Assembly (NCBI GenBank): GCA_002841945.1 | Contig: PHBI01000027.1 | Location: forward strand, 1-46,321 | Length of the DNA: 46,321 nt | Direction: 5' to 3' | Origin: Deltaproteobacteria bacterium HGW-Deltaproteobacteria-14 | GTDB lineage: Bacteria > Myxococcota_A > UBA9042 > PHBI01 | Shown: piece after piece, positions 26,877 through 35,651 of the stretch | How positions within the stretch are numbered: the first letter of the stretch is position 1 | How the letters are laid out: each line of letters opens with the position of its first letter | Notes under the pieces: model-generated | The model's database searches: none | Told to the model about the DNA's origin: nothing | Seen by the model: only the letters and a program-made list of their open reading frames with translations | Translations under genes and position numbers: made by a program

Positions 26877-29858
26877 ATGTTCGGCTTGAACCCAGCGCGA
26901 TCCAGCGCCCCCGGCGATCCCGCGGGGGCGCCGAGCGGCTCCGACCGCTCTCGCAGCGGCTTGCGCTCCACCCTGCGGGTGGCCGGCCTCACCGTCTGGT
27001 TCTTGGTCGCGGCGGGCGCCGGCTTCGCCGTCGGGCTGCCGGCCATGGTCGAGCGCGCGGGGCTCGGCGCCGCCCTCGAGCTCGGGGATCGGCTCGGCCT
27101 GGTCATCACCGCCGACCGCGTAGACTGGACCTTCGGCGGTGCGGTCGACGTCACCGGCGTCGTCGTGCGCGACGCCGCCGCGCCCCCCGGCGAGGCCGCG
27201 CTGTTCACCGCGGATCGCCTCCACGTGGACGCCGACGTCGCTTTGTTGCGACGCAAAGTTACGCTGCAGAAGATTTCGATGGAAAGGCCTGTTGTGACCG
27301 TTGTGCGTCGCAGCGGAGGTGGAGACAACGTGCGCGCCCTGGCGGCGCGCTTGCGGGCGCTCCTCGGTCCCGGCGCGGCCCCGGGCGCGGGCGGCGGGGG
27401 CGGCGGGCCGCTCCGCTTCCTCGAGCGCCGGGTGCCGGAGATCGCGCTGACCCACGCCGACGTCGTGATCGACGCGCCGCTGCCGGAGCTGCCGCTGGGG
27501 CTGACGGTGCCGAAGCTCGTGACGCTGACCGACGGCGCGGTGACGGTGCGCGCGGACGACCCGTCGGCGCCGACGGAGCTGGCGCTCGAGGCGGACTTCA
27601 CCGAGACCTCCCTCGATCCCGGCTTCGGCCTCGGGGTCGAGCTGGCGGTCGGCCTCGACGGGACGCCCCACGTGGTGGGGGCGCGCTTCGATCGGCCGGT
27701 GCGCTTCTACCTCGGGCAGCGGGTGGCGGGCGTGAAGGGGGTCCGGTGGACGCCGGGCGGGTTCGAGGTGAGCGAGCTCCAGCTGTCGGTGCCCCTCGAC
27801 CCGAAGAAGCCCCAGGGCACGGTCGGCGCGGCGGCGACGGTCGCGCGGCTCGAGGTGTCCCCGGAGCCGCGCGAGATCCTGCGGCGGGCGCGGGCGGACC
27901 GGCCCGGCGGGGAGACGCCGCCCCTCAAGGATCTGCTCGCCTACGTCGACCGCGTCGTGGTGGTGCGACCCGCGCTGGTGTTGCGCCTCGCCTCCGGGGG
28001 GCACCACAGCTTCGAGGACCTCGTCGCGCCGCTGCGCTTCACCGAGGCGGCGCTGGCCGCGGATCCGGGGGCGCTGCTCTCGGCGGCCGCGCGCTCGGCC
28101 AGCACGCGCCTCGTGGCCGGGGGCGGCACCCCGGCGGACGAGGCGTCGCTGCCGGCTCGGACGAGCGCGGCGCTGTCCCGGCTCGATCGCCTCGCGGGGG
28201 CCATCGGGCCGCGGGCGGGGCGGGCGCTGGCGGCGCTGCCGTTCAAGGTCCTCGAGGTGCGCGAGGGGCACGTCGCGCTGAGCTCGAGCCTCGGCCCGAT
28301 GACCCTCGAGGCGCTGACCATCGACGCGGGGTACGGGCCGGAGGGGGCGCATCTGGACGCGACGGCGGTGGTGCCGGAGGTGACGCGGCGGGCGGCGCGC
28401 CTCGCGATCAAGAGCGGCCCGGGGGGACGTGGCGTCGAGGTCGACGCGTCCCTCGCGGGTCTGCCGCTGAAGCTCCTGGGAGACGCGCTGCCGGCGCCGC
28501 TGTCCGCGGAGGGGGACGGGGTGCTGCACGACAGCGCGATGCACTTCGAGTGGACCGGTGAGGGCCAGCCGTGGCTCACCTCGGGCACTGTGCAACTGCG
28601 AGACGCGGTGATCGTGCAGCCGGACGTCGCCATCGAGCCCCTCAAGGGGGTCGACCTCGGGGTGGACTTCACGCTCCGGGTGGACCCGGTGGCTCAGAAG
28701 ATCTCTTTCGAGAAGGGGCTCTTGCGGGTCCGTGACGTCGCGGTGGAGCTGTCGGCGGAGGTGAGCGGGTATCGCGAGCGGCCGGTGCTGCACGTCGCGG
28801 CGCGGCTCCCGGAGACGTCTGCCCAGGCCGTGGTGGACGCCTTGCCGCGCGCCATGATGACGCGCCTCGACGGGCTGACCGTGGCCGGGACGGTGGCGTG
28901 GTCTCTGGCCATCGACCTCGACACCGGCAAGATCGACGCGCTGGCGATCGACTCGCGGCCGAGCGCGCGCGGCTTCATGGTGCGGTCGATGGGCCGGTCG
29001 GTGGACTTCGAGCAGCTCCGGACCGCGTTCTCGTACCCGATCCGGCGCGAGGACGGCACGGCCAGCACACGCATGGCGGGGCCGCTCACCGGGCGCTGGG
29101 TGCCCCTCGAGGAGGTGAGCCCCTTTCTCGAGAAGGCGGTCACCACCACCGAGGACCCGTTCTACCAGCACGACGGGTTCTCGACCCACGCGATCATGGA
29201 GTCGATCGTCACCGACCTGAAGCAGGGGGCGTTCGTGCGCGGCGCGAGCACCATCACGCAGCAGCTGGTGAAGAACCTCTACCTCGGGCCCCACAAGACG
29301 CTGAGCCGCAAGCTGCAGGAGGTCTTCATCGCCTGGCAGCTCGAGGCGAACCTGTCGAAGCCGGAGATCATGGCGCTGTATTTGAACGTCATCGAGTTCG
29401 GCCCCGGCATCTACGGGGTGGGTGAGGCGGCGGATCGCTGGTTCGGCAAGGCGCCCGCGGACCTGACCCTGCTCGAGTGCATCTTCCTGTCGAGCGTCAT
29501 CCCCAACCCGCGGCGCTACTACGACAGCTTCTTCCAGCAGGGGCGCGTGAGCCCGCGCTGGCGCGGCTATCTGCAGTCGCTGCTCGGCGTCATGGCCGAG
29601 CGCGGCAAGATCACCGCGGAGGAGGCCGACGCCCAGGCGCCCTACGAGCCGGTCTTCCGCGGCGCGGCGCTGTTGCCGCTCGGCCCCGGGGGCGTGGAGA
29701 TCGACCCGCCGCTGCCGGACGGCCCCGGCCCGCCGCCCGACGACGACGACGACGACGCCGTCGACCACGCCGCGTCCCTGCCCGGGATGGCCCCCGCGGA
29801 GGTCCCCGACGAGGTCCCCGACGAGGTCCCCGACGAGGTCAGGTCCCCGGACTTCTGA
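26877..29858 (+). CDS. AsmA-like / GT51 peptidoglycan glycosyltransferase fusion
   Basis: 993 residues. A basic N-terminus and one transmembrane helix (about 34-58) anchor a large periplasmic region that resembles AsmA-type beta-rich proteins (about 60-690). The C-terminal part (about 735-920) is a GT51 transglycosylase that polymerises lipid II into glycan strands. Motifs are complete: TTEDPFYQHDGF (catalytic Glu759), GASTITQQLVKN, SRKLQEVF and KPEIMALYLNVIEFG. No penicillin-binding transpeptidase domain follows, so it makes strands but does not cross-link them. The tail is acidic, with six Asp and EVPD repeats. It is longer than ordinary monofunctional GT51 enzymes (about 240 residues). The start ATG 26877 has a poor ribosome site. 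Confidence 0.88.
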   Translation: MFGLNPARSSAPGDPAGAPSGSDRSRSGLRSTLRVAGLTVWFLVAAGAGFAVGLPAMVERAGLGAALELGDRLGLVITADRVDWTFGGAVDVTGVVVRDAAAPPGEAALFTADRLHVDADVALLRRKVTLQKISMERPVVTVVRRSGGGDNVRALAARLRALLGPGAAPGAGGGGGGPLRFLERRVPEIALTHADVVIDAPLPELPLGLTVPKLVTLTDGAVTVRADDPSAPTELALEADFTETSLDPGFGLGVELAVGLDGTPHVVGARFDRPVRFYLGQRVAGVKGVRWTPGGFEVSELQLSVPLDPKKPQGTVGAAATVARLEVSPEPREILRRARADRPGGETPPLKDLLAYVDRVVVVRPALVLRLASGGHHSFEDLVAPLRFTEAALAADPGALLSAAARSASTRLVAGGGTPADEASLPARTSAALSRLDRLAGAIGPRAGRALAALPFKVLEVREGHVALSSSLGPMTLEALTIDAGYGPEGAHLDATAVVPEVTRRAARLAIKSGPGGRGVEVDASLAGLPLKLLGDALPAPLSAEGDGVLHDSAMHFEWTGEGQPWLTSGTVQLRDAVIVQPDVAIEPLKGVDLGVDFTLRVDPVAQKISFEKGLLRVRDVAVELSAEVSGYRERPVLHVAARLPETSAQAVVDALPRAMMTRLDGLTVAGTVAWSLAIDLDTGKIDALAIDSRPSARGFMVRSMGRSVDFEQLRTAFSYPIRREDGTASTRMAGPLTGRWVPLEEVSPFLEKAVTTTEDPFYQHDGFSTHAIMESIVTDLKQGAFVRGASTITQQLVKNLYLGPHKTLSRKLQEVFIAWQLEANLSKPEIMALYLNVIEFGPGIYGVGEAADRWFGKAPADLTLLECIFLSSVIPNPRRYYDSFFQQGRVSPRWRGYLQSLLGVMAERGKITAEEADAQAPYEPVFRGAALLPLGPGGVEIDPPLPDGPGPPPDDDDDDAVDHAASLPGMAPAEVPDEVPDEVPDEVRSPDF
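29799..29840 (+). repeat. 12-bp tandem repeat gaggtccccgac
   Basis: Three perfect tandem copies plus a partial fourth encode the (Glu-Val-Pro-Asp) repeats at the C-terminus of the GT51 protein. Copy number could vary without a frameshift. Confidence 0.75.
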
Positions 29859-29912
29859 CCATCCCCGATGAGATACGCCGGGGCGTGTATGGACCGATAC
29901 GCGGTCGCCGCG

Positions 29913-29942
29913 TTGACGGCTCGGTGCGGTGCGCGCTACGCC
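29913..29942 (+). promoter_or_regulatory. Possible promoter of the HIT-HAD-GH31 genes
   Basis: TTGACG is followed after 18 bases by TACGCC. The -35 is good and the -10 weak. It lies in the 130-base gap before the HIT gene. Confidence 0.3.
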
Positions 29943-29988
29943 TCTCACCCGTGGGCGAGCGTGCGGCGCGCCGCGACAGGAGGCGAGG

Positions 29989-30324
29989 GTGGGCAGCATC
30001 TTTCAGAAGATCATCGACCGCGAGATCCCGGCGACCATCGTCTACGAGGACGACGAGGCGCTCGCGTTCAAGGACATCAACGCGGCGGCGCCGCTGCACG
30101 TGCTGGTCATCCCGAAGCGGCCCATCGTGAGCCTCGGGGCGATGAGCGCCGACGACGCGCAGCTCGTCGGGCACTGCCTCTTCGTGTGCAAGCAGGTCGC
30201 GGACGCGGCTGGCTTCAGCGACTTCCGGGTCGTCACCAACAGCGGCGAGGGCGCCGGGCAGTCGGTCTTCCACCTGCACTTCCACGTCCTGGCGGGTCGC
30301 CCGCTCAAGTGGCCTCCGGGGTGA
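29989..30324 (+). CDS. HIT family hydrolase (HINT-like)
   Basis: A 111-residue protein of the histidine triad family, cytoplasmic nucleotide-binding enzymes that typically hydrolyse AMP-lysine or related phosphoramidates. The triad is HLHFH (His95, His97, His99) after NSGEGAGQSVF, and the N-terminus SIFQKIIDREIPA is typical of HINT/PKCI-type proteins. I chose GTG 29989 because AGGAGG lies five bases upstream; earlier in-frame codons are not family-like. The stop overlaps the start of the next gene (GTGA), so this and the HAD phosphatase gene are translationally coupled. Confidence 0.93.
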   Translation: MGSIFQKIIDREIPATIVYEDDEALAFKDINAAAPLHVLVIPKRPIVSLGAMSADDAQLVGHCLFVCKQVADAAGFSDFRVVTNSGEGAGQSVFHLHFHVLAGRPLKWPPG

Positions 30325-30977
30325 GGGGCCGGTTCGACCTCGTCGTCTTCGACCTCGACGGCACCCTGGTCGTCCACGACGGGCCGGTGTGGCGGACCCT
30401 GCACGGCGCGCTGGGGAGCGACCCCGAGCGCCGCCGCGAGGTCGTCCGCCAGGCGCTCGCGGGCGAGATCAGCTACGCCGAGTGGTTCGCCGCCGACCTC
30501 GCCATGCTCGACGCCGCCGGCGCCGACCGCGCGGCGCTGCTCGCCGTCGTCGACACCTTCCAGCCGGCGCCCGGCGCCCTCGCGCTGCTCGCGCGGCTGC
30601 GCGCGGCCGGGGTCCGCACGGCGATCCTGTCCGGCGGGGTCGACCTCGTCGTCGAGCGCCACCTGCCCGGCGATCTGGTCGACGCCGTCTGGGTCAACCG
30701 GGTCCACTTCGACGCCGCCGGGCGCATCACCGGCGGCACCCCGACGCCCTATGACCGCGAGCACAAGGCGGCCGGGGTGCGCGAGCTGCGCGAGCGCTTC
30801 GGCGTGCCCAGAGAGCGCGTGGCCTTCGTCGGCAACGGCCCCAACGACGTCGCCGCCGCCCGCGAGGCCGCCTTCGCCATCGCCTGGAACGACGCCCCCC
30901 CGGAGCTGCGCGCCGTCTCGGACGCCTACCTGCCCGGGCCGGATCTGCTGAGCGCCGCGCCGTTCTTGCTGGACTGA
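30321..30977 (+). CDS. HAD superfamily phosphatase, SerB-like
   Basis: A 218-residue haloacid dehalogenase-fold hydrolase. Motif I is VVFDLDGTLV (Asp11, Asp13), motif II is AILSGG, a Lys follows near EHKAAG, and motif IV is GNGPND, where phosphoserine phosphatases usually have GDGxND. The helical cap lies between motifs I and II, as in SerB-like enzymes. A small-molecule phosphatase role is likely; the substrate is unknown. It starts with GTG overlapping the HIT gene stop and is followed 27 bases later by the GH31 gene. Confidence 0.88.
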   Translation: MRGRFDLVVFDLDGTLVVHDGPVWRTLHGALGSDPERRREVVRQALAGEISYAEWFAADLAMLDAAGADRAALLAVVDTFQPAPGALALLARLRAAGVRTAILSGGVDLVVERHLPGDLVDAVWVNRVHFDAAGRITGGTPTPYDREHKAAGVRELRERFGVPRERVAFVGNGPNDVAAAREAAFAIAWNDAPPELRAVSDAYLPGPDLLSAAPFLLD

Positions 30978-31004
30978 CCCGCGCCCGGTGCTAGCGTGCC
31001 GCCC

Positions 31005-33989
31005 ATGGCCGCTCGAACCTCGCGCTCGCGTGCCGCCGGTGCGCTGCTCCTCGTCTCGCTGACTCTGCTCTGGGGCGCCTGCCCGGACGACGCCGCGCTC
31101 GGAGGGGCCGACGCCGACGCCGCCACCGACAGCGACGCGCCCTCGGACACGGCGAGCGCCGACGGCACCGCCGGGGACACGCTCGGCGCCGACGGCGCCG
31201 CGACGCCGTCCCGCCCCCCGGCGCACTGCCCGCCCCTCGACGACGCCCTGGGGCGCGTCGCCGGCGCCCCCTCGGTCACGGTCCACATCGCCGTCGGGGG
31301 CGAGGAGGGGCTGACCGTCGTCGCGCTGTGCGACTCGTCCCGGGCGGAGATCACCGCGGGAGACGGCGTCCTGCGCGTCCTCCGCTCCTTCGGCGTCAGC
31401 GACGACGGGCCGGCGCGGCGGGCGGTCTCGACGCCGATGAGCCCGGCGCCCCAGGTCTGGTACGGCGCGAGCGCGGAGGGCTACACCCTCTGCACGGCGG
31501 AGCTCGCGGCGACGGTCCGCGACGGCTGCGCGGTGCGGGTGGTCGCCGCGTCGGGCGCGGTGGTCCTCGACGGCGCCGCCATCACGAGGACCGGCGACAC
31601 GGTCGTGGCGGACTTCGCCACCCCCGCGGGCGAGCGCTTCTATGGCTTCGGCGAGCACCAGGGGGCGTTCGACCGGCGCGGGACGACGATGGTGCAGTGG
31701 AACACCGACGCCTACGACTCCCGCTACGGCGGCTACGCTCCCGACACCGATCCGCTCTACCTCTCCGTGCCCTTCTTCGTCGGCCTCCGCGACGGCGCCG
31801 CCTACGGCGTGCTCTTCGACGACAGCCACCGGCTCGAGCTCGACATGGCCGACTCGCGCTCCGACCGCTGGGCCCTGCGCACCCGGCAGGGCTACGTCGA
31901 CCAGTACGTCATCGCCGGCCCGACCATCCCCGAGGTCGTCCGGCGCTTCACGGCGCTCAGCGGCCGCACGCCGCTGCCGCCCCGGTGGTCTCTCGGCTTT
32001 CACCAGTCCCGCTGGGGCTACTCGCCGGCCTCGGCCTTCGCCGCGGTCGGCGCCGAGCTGCGCGCCCGCGGCCTCCCCGCCGACGGGCTGTGGCTCGACA
32101 TCCAGCACCTCGACGGCTTCCGCACGTTCACCTGGGATCCGACGTCCTTCCCAGATCCCGAGGCCCTGCTCGCCGGCCTCGAGAGCGACGGCTTCAAGAC
32201 CATCGCCATCAGCGACCCCGGCATCAAGCTCGATCCCGGCTGGGACGTCTACGACGCGGGTCTGGCGGCCAACGCCTACCTGAAGTGGCCGAACGGCGAG
32301 GTCTTCGTCGGCGCCGTCTGGCCCGGCGACAGCGTCTTCCCCGACTTCACGCTGCCCGCCGCGCGCGCGTGGTGGGCCGCCGAGGTGAAGGAGAACGCGC
32401 TGCGTGGCCTGCGCGGCGTCTGGCTCGACGTCAACGAGCCGACCGTCTTCCCCGAGAGCGGCGGCGGCCAGAGCGTCGACGACGACGTGGTGGCGGACGG
32501 CGACGGCGCCCCGACCACCATGGGTGCGGTGCACAACGCCTATGCCGTGTACGAAGCAAAAGCCACGTTCGATGGCCTCGCTGCGGCGCACCCAGATCGC
32601 CGCCCCTTCGTCCTGAGCCGCGCCGGCTTCGCCGGGATCCAGCGCTACGCCGCCGTGTGGACCGGCGACGCGCCGAGCACCTGGACCTCGCTGCGAAACA
32701 CCCTGCCGATGCTGCTGAACCTCGGCATGTCGGGCGTCCCCTTCGTCGGCAGCGACGTCGGCGGCTACTCCGGTGGGGCGACCCCCGAGCTCTACGCCCG
32801 CTGGATGGCGCTGGGCTCGGTCTCGCCGTTCTTTCGCGCGCACGTCACGAGCGGCGTCGCGGGCCAGGAGCCGTGGGCCTTCGGCCAAGAGGTCGCCGAC
32901 CTCAGCCGCGTCCACCTCGAGCGCCGCTACGCGCTGCTGCCCTACCTCTACACGCTGTTCGACGAGGCCGCCCGCACCGGCGCCCCGGTCCTGCGCCCCC
33001 TCGTCTGGCACTTTCAGGACGACGTCGTCGCCCAGACGCTGGGCGACCAGGCGATGCTCGGCCCCGATCTCCTCGTCGCGCCGGTCGTGACCGAGGGCGC
33101 CACCACGCGCCAGGTCTATCTGCCCGCGGGCCGCTGGTTCGAGCTCGCCTCGGGCGCCGCCTACGACGGCCCGACGACCATCACCGCCTCGCTCCGCCTC
33201 CAGGCGCTGCCGATCTATGTCCGCGCCGGCGCCATCCTGCCGACCCAGCAGCCCGCGCAGACCGCCGACGCGCCGCCCCCGGGGCGCCTCACCCTCGACG
33301 TCTACCCGACCTCGGGCGCGACCCGCGGCGGGCTGTACGAAGACGCGGGTGACGGCGCCGGTCCCTCCCGACGGGCCCCCTTCGAGCTGGTCGGCGACCC
33401 AGGCGGCGCCTCGCTGACCGCGCTCCCGAGCGCTGGCGACTTCCCCCCGCCGGCGCGGACGCTCCTCGTCCGCTTTCACCGCGTCGACCACGCCCCGACG
33501 GCGGTCACCCTCGACGGCGCCGCCGTCGCCCCGGCCGCGAGCGTCGACGCGGTCCTCGCCGACGGCGCGGGCTGGGCCTGGGACGCCGCCGACCTCGCGC
33601 TGGTCGTCGCCTTCGCCGACCACCCGGGCTTCGCCCTCGACGCCCGCTACGACCCCGCCATCACCCTGCCGGGCCCCGACGTCGCCGTGCCGCTGGCGCT
33701 GAAGCTCCCCGACGGCACCCCGGCCGAGGTCGTCGTCCACGTCGCCGCCGACGTCGACGGCTGGGCCTTCCACCCGCTCCAGCGGACGTCGGAGGACCAC
33801 GCCGCGGGGACGCTCCTGGTCCCGCGCGGGCAGTGGTTCGACTACAAGTACAGCTGGGGCGACTGGTGCACGGTCGAGAAGTGGCCCGACTGCGCCGAGG
33901 CCGCCAACCGCTACGCCTTTGGCGCCGCCCACCCGGTCAAGCAGGACGAGGTCTTCACCTGGCGCGCCTGGTGCGATCCCTGCCCGTGA
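31005..33989 (+). CDS. Glycoside hydrolase family 31 lipoprotein (alpha-glucosidase type)
   Basis: A 994-residue exported enzyme. The lipoprotein signal ends in LLWGAC, followed by an acidic Asp/Ala tether to about residue 68. The catalytic barrel (about 325-640) has GVWLDVNEPTVF (nucleophile Asp475) and VWTGDAPSTW (acid/base Asp555; most GH31 enzymes have GDN here). SLGFHQSRWGY and FVGSDVGGY also fit the family. After the beta domains, residues about 885-990 look like a starch-binding-type module (VPRGQWFDYKYSWGDWCTVEK, with NRY following), as in CBM20/48-like domains. It likely cleaves alpha-linked glucans or oligosaccharides at the cell surface. ATG 31005 is preferred over GTG 30996. Confidence 0.9.
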   Translation: MAARTSRSRAAGALLLVSLTLLWGACPDDAALGGADADAATDSDAPSDTASADGTAGDTLGADGAATPSRPPAHCPPLDDALGRVAGAPSVTVHIAVGGEEGLTVVALCDSSRAEITAGDGVLRVLRSFGVSDDGPARRAVSTPMSPAPQVWYGASAEGYTLCTAELAATVRDGCAVRVVAASGAVVLDGAAITRTGDTVVADFATPAGERFYGFGEHQGAFDRRGTTMVQWNTDAYDSRYGGYAPDTDPLYLSVPFFVGLRDGAAYGVLFDDSHRLELDMADSRSDRWALRTRQGYVDQYVIAGPTIPEVVRRFTALSGRTPLPPRWSLGFHQSRWGYSPASAFAAVGAELRARGLPADGLWLDIQHLDGFRTFTWDPTSFPDPEALLAGLESDGFKTIAISDPGIKLDPGWDVYDAGLAANAYLKWPNGEVFVGAVWPGDSVFPDFTLPAARAWWAAEVKENALRGLRGVWLDVNEPTVFPESGGGQSVDDDVVADGDGAPTTMGAVHNAYAVYEAKATFDGLAAAHPDRRPFVLSRAGFAGIQRYAAVWTGDAPSTWTSLRNTLPMLLNLGMSGVPFVGSDVGGYSGGATPELYARWMALGSVSPFFRAHVTSGVAGQEPWAFGQEVADLSRVHLERRYALLPYLYTLFDEAARTGAPVLRPLVWHFQDDVVAQTLGDQAMLGPDLLVAPVVTEGATTRQVYLPAGRWFELASGAAYDGPTTITASLRLQALPIYVRAGAILPTQQPAQTADAPPPGRLTLDVYPTSGATRGGLYEDAGDGAGPSRRAPFELVGDPGGASLTALPSAGDFPPPARTLLVRFHRVDHAPTAVTLDGAAVAPAASVDAVLADGAGWAWDAADLALVVAFADHPGFALDARYDPAITLPGPDVAVPLALKLPDGTPAEVVVHVAADVDGWAFHPLQRTSEDHAAGTLLVPRGQWFDYKYSWGDWCTVEKWPDCAEAANRYAFGAAHPVKQDEVFTWRAWCDPCP

Positions 33990-34106
33990 GGTGGCGCGGA
34001 GGGCGGCCGGACGACGCCTCCGGAGCGGGCGCGCTGCGGTCGGTCGATCGGCTGCGCCGCGGGGGGCAGTCGTCGGACCGAGTCAGCGGCGCGCCGCGTC
34101 ACCCCG

Positions 34107-34142
34107 AGCGGCGACGGACCCGCGCCGAGCAGCGTCGCCGCT
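34107..34142. terminator. Inverted repeat between convergent genes, possible terminator
   Basis: AGCGGCGACG at 34107-34116 and its exact reverse complement at 34133-34142 can form a 10-bp GC-rich stem with a 16-base loop. It sits directly before the ferredoxin stop codon, between the convergent GH31 and ferredoxin genes. There is no T-tract, so termination is inferred from position. Confidence 0.4.
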
Positions 34143-34490
34143 CTACTCGGGTGGGTCCTCGGGCACGTCGCGCAGGTCCGCGGGCAGCATGGCGAGGACC
34201 TCGGCGACGACGTCGCTGCGGGGGCGCGCGCGGCACGCGAGCCGCTCGCCGCGCTGAAAGCGGCTCCGGTGGCGGGTCATCAGATCCACCTCGTCGCCGC
34301 GCGCCGGGGTGCACTCGCCCTCGAGCAGGCGCACGCGGCAGGTGCCGCACTCGGCCTGCCCCCCGCACTTCTGCGGCAGCTCGAGCTCCATCATCTCGGC
34401 GTGCGCGAGGAGGTTCAGCCGCGGGTAGCCGTCGCAGTCGACGCGCTCGCCCCCTGGCAGGACGAAGGTGATCCGGTGCTCCGGTGTCAC
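34143..34490 (-). CDS. 2Fe-2S ferredoxin
   Basis: A 115-residue electron carrier. Cluster ligands are Cys42, Cys48, Cys51 (CGGQAECGTC) and Cys86 (LAC). The C-x5-C-x2-C spacing is that of adrenodoxin-type rather than plant-type ferredoxins. The start is GTG 34490. It follows the PfkB-like gene by 22 bases on the same strand. No reductase or oxygenase partner is adjacent, so its redox partner is unknown. The acidic C-terminus (DVPEDPPE) extends past the fold. Confidence 0.9.
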   Translation of the reverse strand: MTPEHRITFVLPGGERVDCDGYPRLNLLAHAEMMELELPQKCGGQAECGTCRVRLLEGECTPARGDEVDLMTRHRSRFQRGERLACRARPRSDVVAEVLAMLPADLRDVPEDPPE

Positions 34491-34512
34491 GCCAGCCCCC
34501 GCCGTCGGTGTC

Positions 34513-35457
34513 TCACCACAGCTCTTCTCCGGGGAGGCGCTCGAAGCCCGCGTCGGTGCTGGCGCGGGTCTGGTGGAGCGCGTGCAGCGCGAAGGTCGCG
34601 GCGTCGGCGAGGCGGACCCCCCGGGCGAGGGAGGCGAGCAGCGCCCCGTCGAAGCTCGCGCGGGGCCAGCTCGGATCGTCCTCGGGCCCGGGCGGCGGCG
34701 CGGCGCCCACGGTGACGCGCCGCAGCTCGGCCCCCTCGATGGTCAGGGCGCCACGTCCACCGTCGCGCACCACGACCTGGCGGACCCCGCGGCGGGCCGC
34801 CTCGCGGGCGGCGGCCTCGGCGGCGGCGTGGCCGAGGAGCTTGCCGGAGGCGTAGGGGGCGCCGATGACGAGGACGTCGGTCAGCGGCAGGATGGCGTCG
34901 AAGGCCCGCTTGGCGGCGGCGTCGGAGGGCCACACGCCGGAGCGCACGGTCGGGTCGAAGACCGTGCGCGCCCCGGCCGCGCGGCCGAGCTCGAAGGCGC
35001 GCGCGATCGTCGCCGCGGGGCCCGGGCCGAGGGCCTGGGTGGCCCCGGTGGCGAACACGAGGGCGGTCCAGCCCCACGGGATCCCGTCGAGGTCCTGCGG
35101 GGCGAGGGTGGTCTGAGCGCTGCCGTCGCGGTAGTCGATCGCGCTGTGGGGGCCGTCCACCTGGCTCACGAGGCGCAAGGCGTTGCGCCCGTGGGTCTTC
35201 TTCGCGAAGTCGAGGTGGATCCCCTCGCGCTCCCAGGACTCGAGGAGCCAGTCCCCGAGGGCGTCGTCGCCCACCCGGGTGACGAGCATGGTCGCGGCCC
35301 CCAGGCGGCTGGCCTGCACGCAGGTCACGAGCGCGTCACCGCGCTGGGAGCGGGTCAGGCCGCCGGCGCGCGCGAGGGGCTCGGCGGTCGTCAGGGCGAT
35401 GGTCGCGTCGCCGATGACGACCACGTCGAGGTCGCGTCCTTTGAGGCGTTCCTTCAC
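34513..35457 (-). CDS. PfkB/ribokinase-fold protein lacking the catalytic GAGD motif
   Basis: A 314-residue protein with the PfkB sugar-kinase fold: DVVVIGDATI at the N-terminus, RLGAATMLVTRVGDDALGDW (typical GxVGxDxxG region) and VFDPTVR in the middle. Near the C-terminus, where kinases have DTTGAGDAF with the catalytic Asp, this protein reads DPSWPRASF. The anion-hole Gly-Ala-Gly and catalytic base are thus replaced by Trp264-Pro265-Arg266-Ala267, while the following helix FDGALLASL is conserved. It is likely a pseudokinase, perhaps a sugar-binding regulator, unless another residue substitutes. The start is GTG 35457. It is co-oriented with the ferredoxin gene. Confidence 0.8.
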   Translation of the reverse strand: MKERLKGRDLDVVVIGDATIALTTAEPLARAGGLTRSQRGDALVTCVQASRLGAATMLVTRVGDDALGDWLLESWEREGIHLDFAKKTHGRNALRLVSQVDGPHSAIDYRDGSAQTTLAPQDLDGIPWGWTALVFATGATQALGPGPAATIARAFELGRAAGARTVFDPTVRSGVWPSDAAAKRAFDAILPLTDVLVIGAPYASGKLLGHAAAEAAAREAARRGVRQVVVRDGGRGALTIEGAELRRVTVGAAPPPGPEDDPSWPRASFDGALLASLARGVRLADAATFALHALHQTRASTDAGFERLPGEELW

Positions 35458-35496
35458 GCCCGGAGCTTCTCAGTTTGCCCTCCGCCCCGCAACCCG

Positions 35497-35518
35497 CGGC
35501 CCTCGGTCTCGAGGGCCG
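35497..35518. repeat. Perfect hairpin CGGCCCTCG-N4-CGAGGGCCG
   Basis: Nine-base perfect arms with a four-base loop lie 40 bases upstream of the PfkB-like gene start. It could be a terminator stem for the ybeY transcript (no T-tract) or a leader structure of the PfkB-like gene. Confidence 0.5.
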
Positions 35519-35566
35519 AGCCACGCCGCAGAGCGTGCCCGGATGCTCGCGTGCGCGGTGACCGAC

Positions 35567-35633
35567 CCGTCGGCGAAGCCGACACCGCGCTGGGATGCGC
35601 GCGTCGTTCCACCCAGGCGCCCCGAACGAGCGC
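35567..35633 (-). repeat. Dispersed intergenic repeat, short copy
   Basis: The reverse complement matches the two ends of the element at 22750-22930: GTCGGCTTCGCCGAC hairpin, GCGCATCCCA, GGTGGAACG, GGGGCGCCT and GCGCTCG appear in matching order when read on the minus strand. The roughly 110-base middle of the long copy is missing here. It occupies the intergenic space after ybeY. Confidence 0.6.
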
Positions 35634-35651
35634 TTCTATCTATCTAATAGG

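Noticed and set aside
30042..33932. A 1296-codon minus-strand open frame opposite the HIT, HAD and GH31 genes
   Set aside because: It spans three well-supported genes and has no recognisable motif. Similar long antisense frames lie opposite putA (1604-4813), ileS (22743-26174), the GT51 gene (26793-29999) and slt (37719-41183), all explained by high GC.
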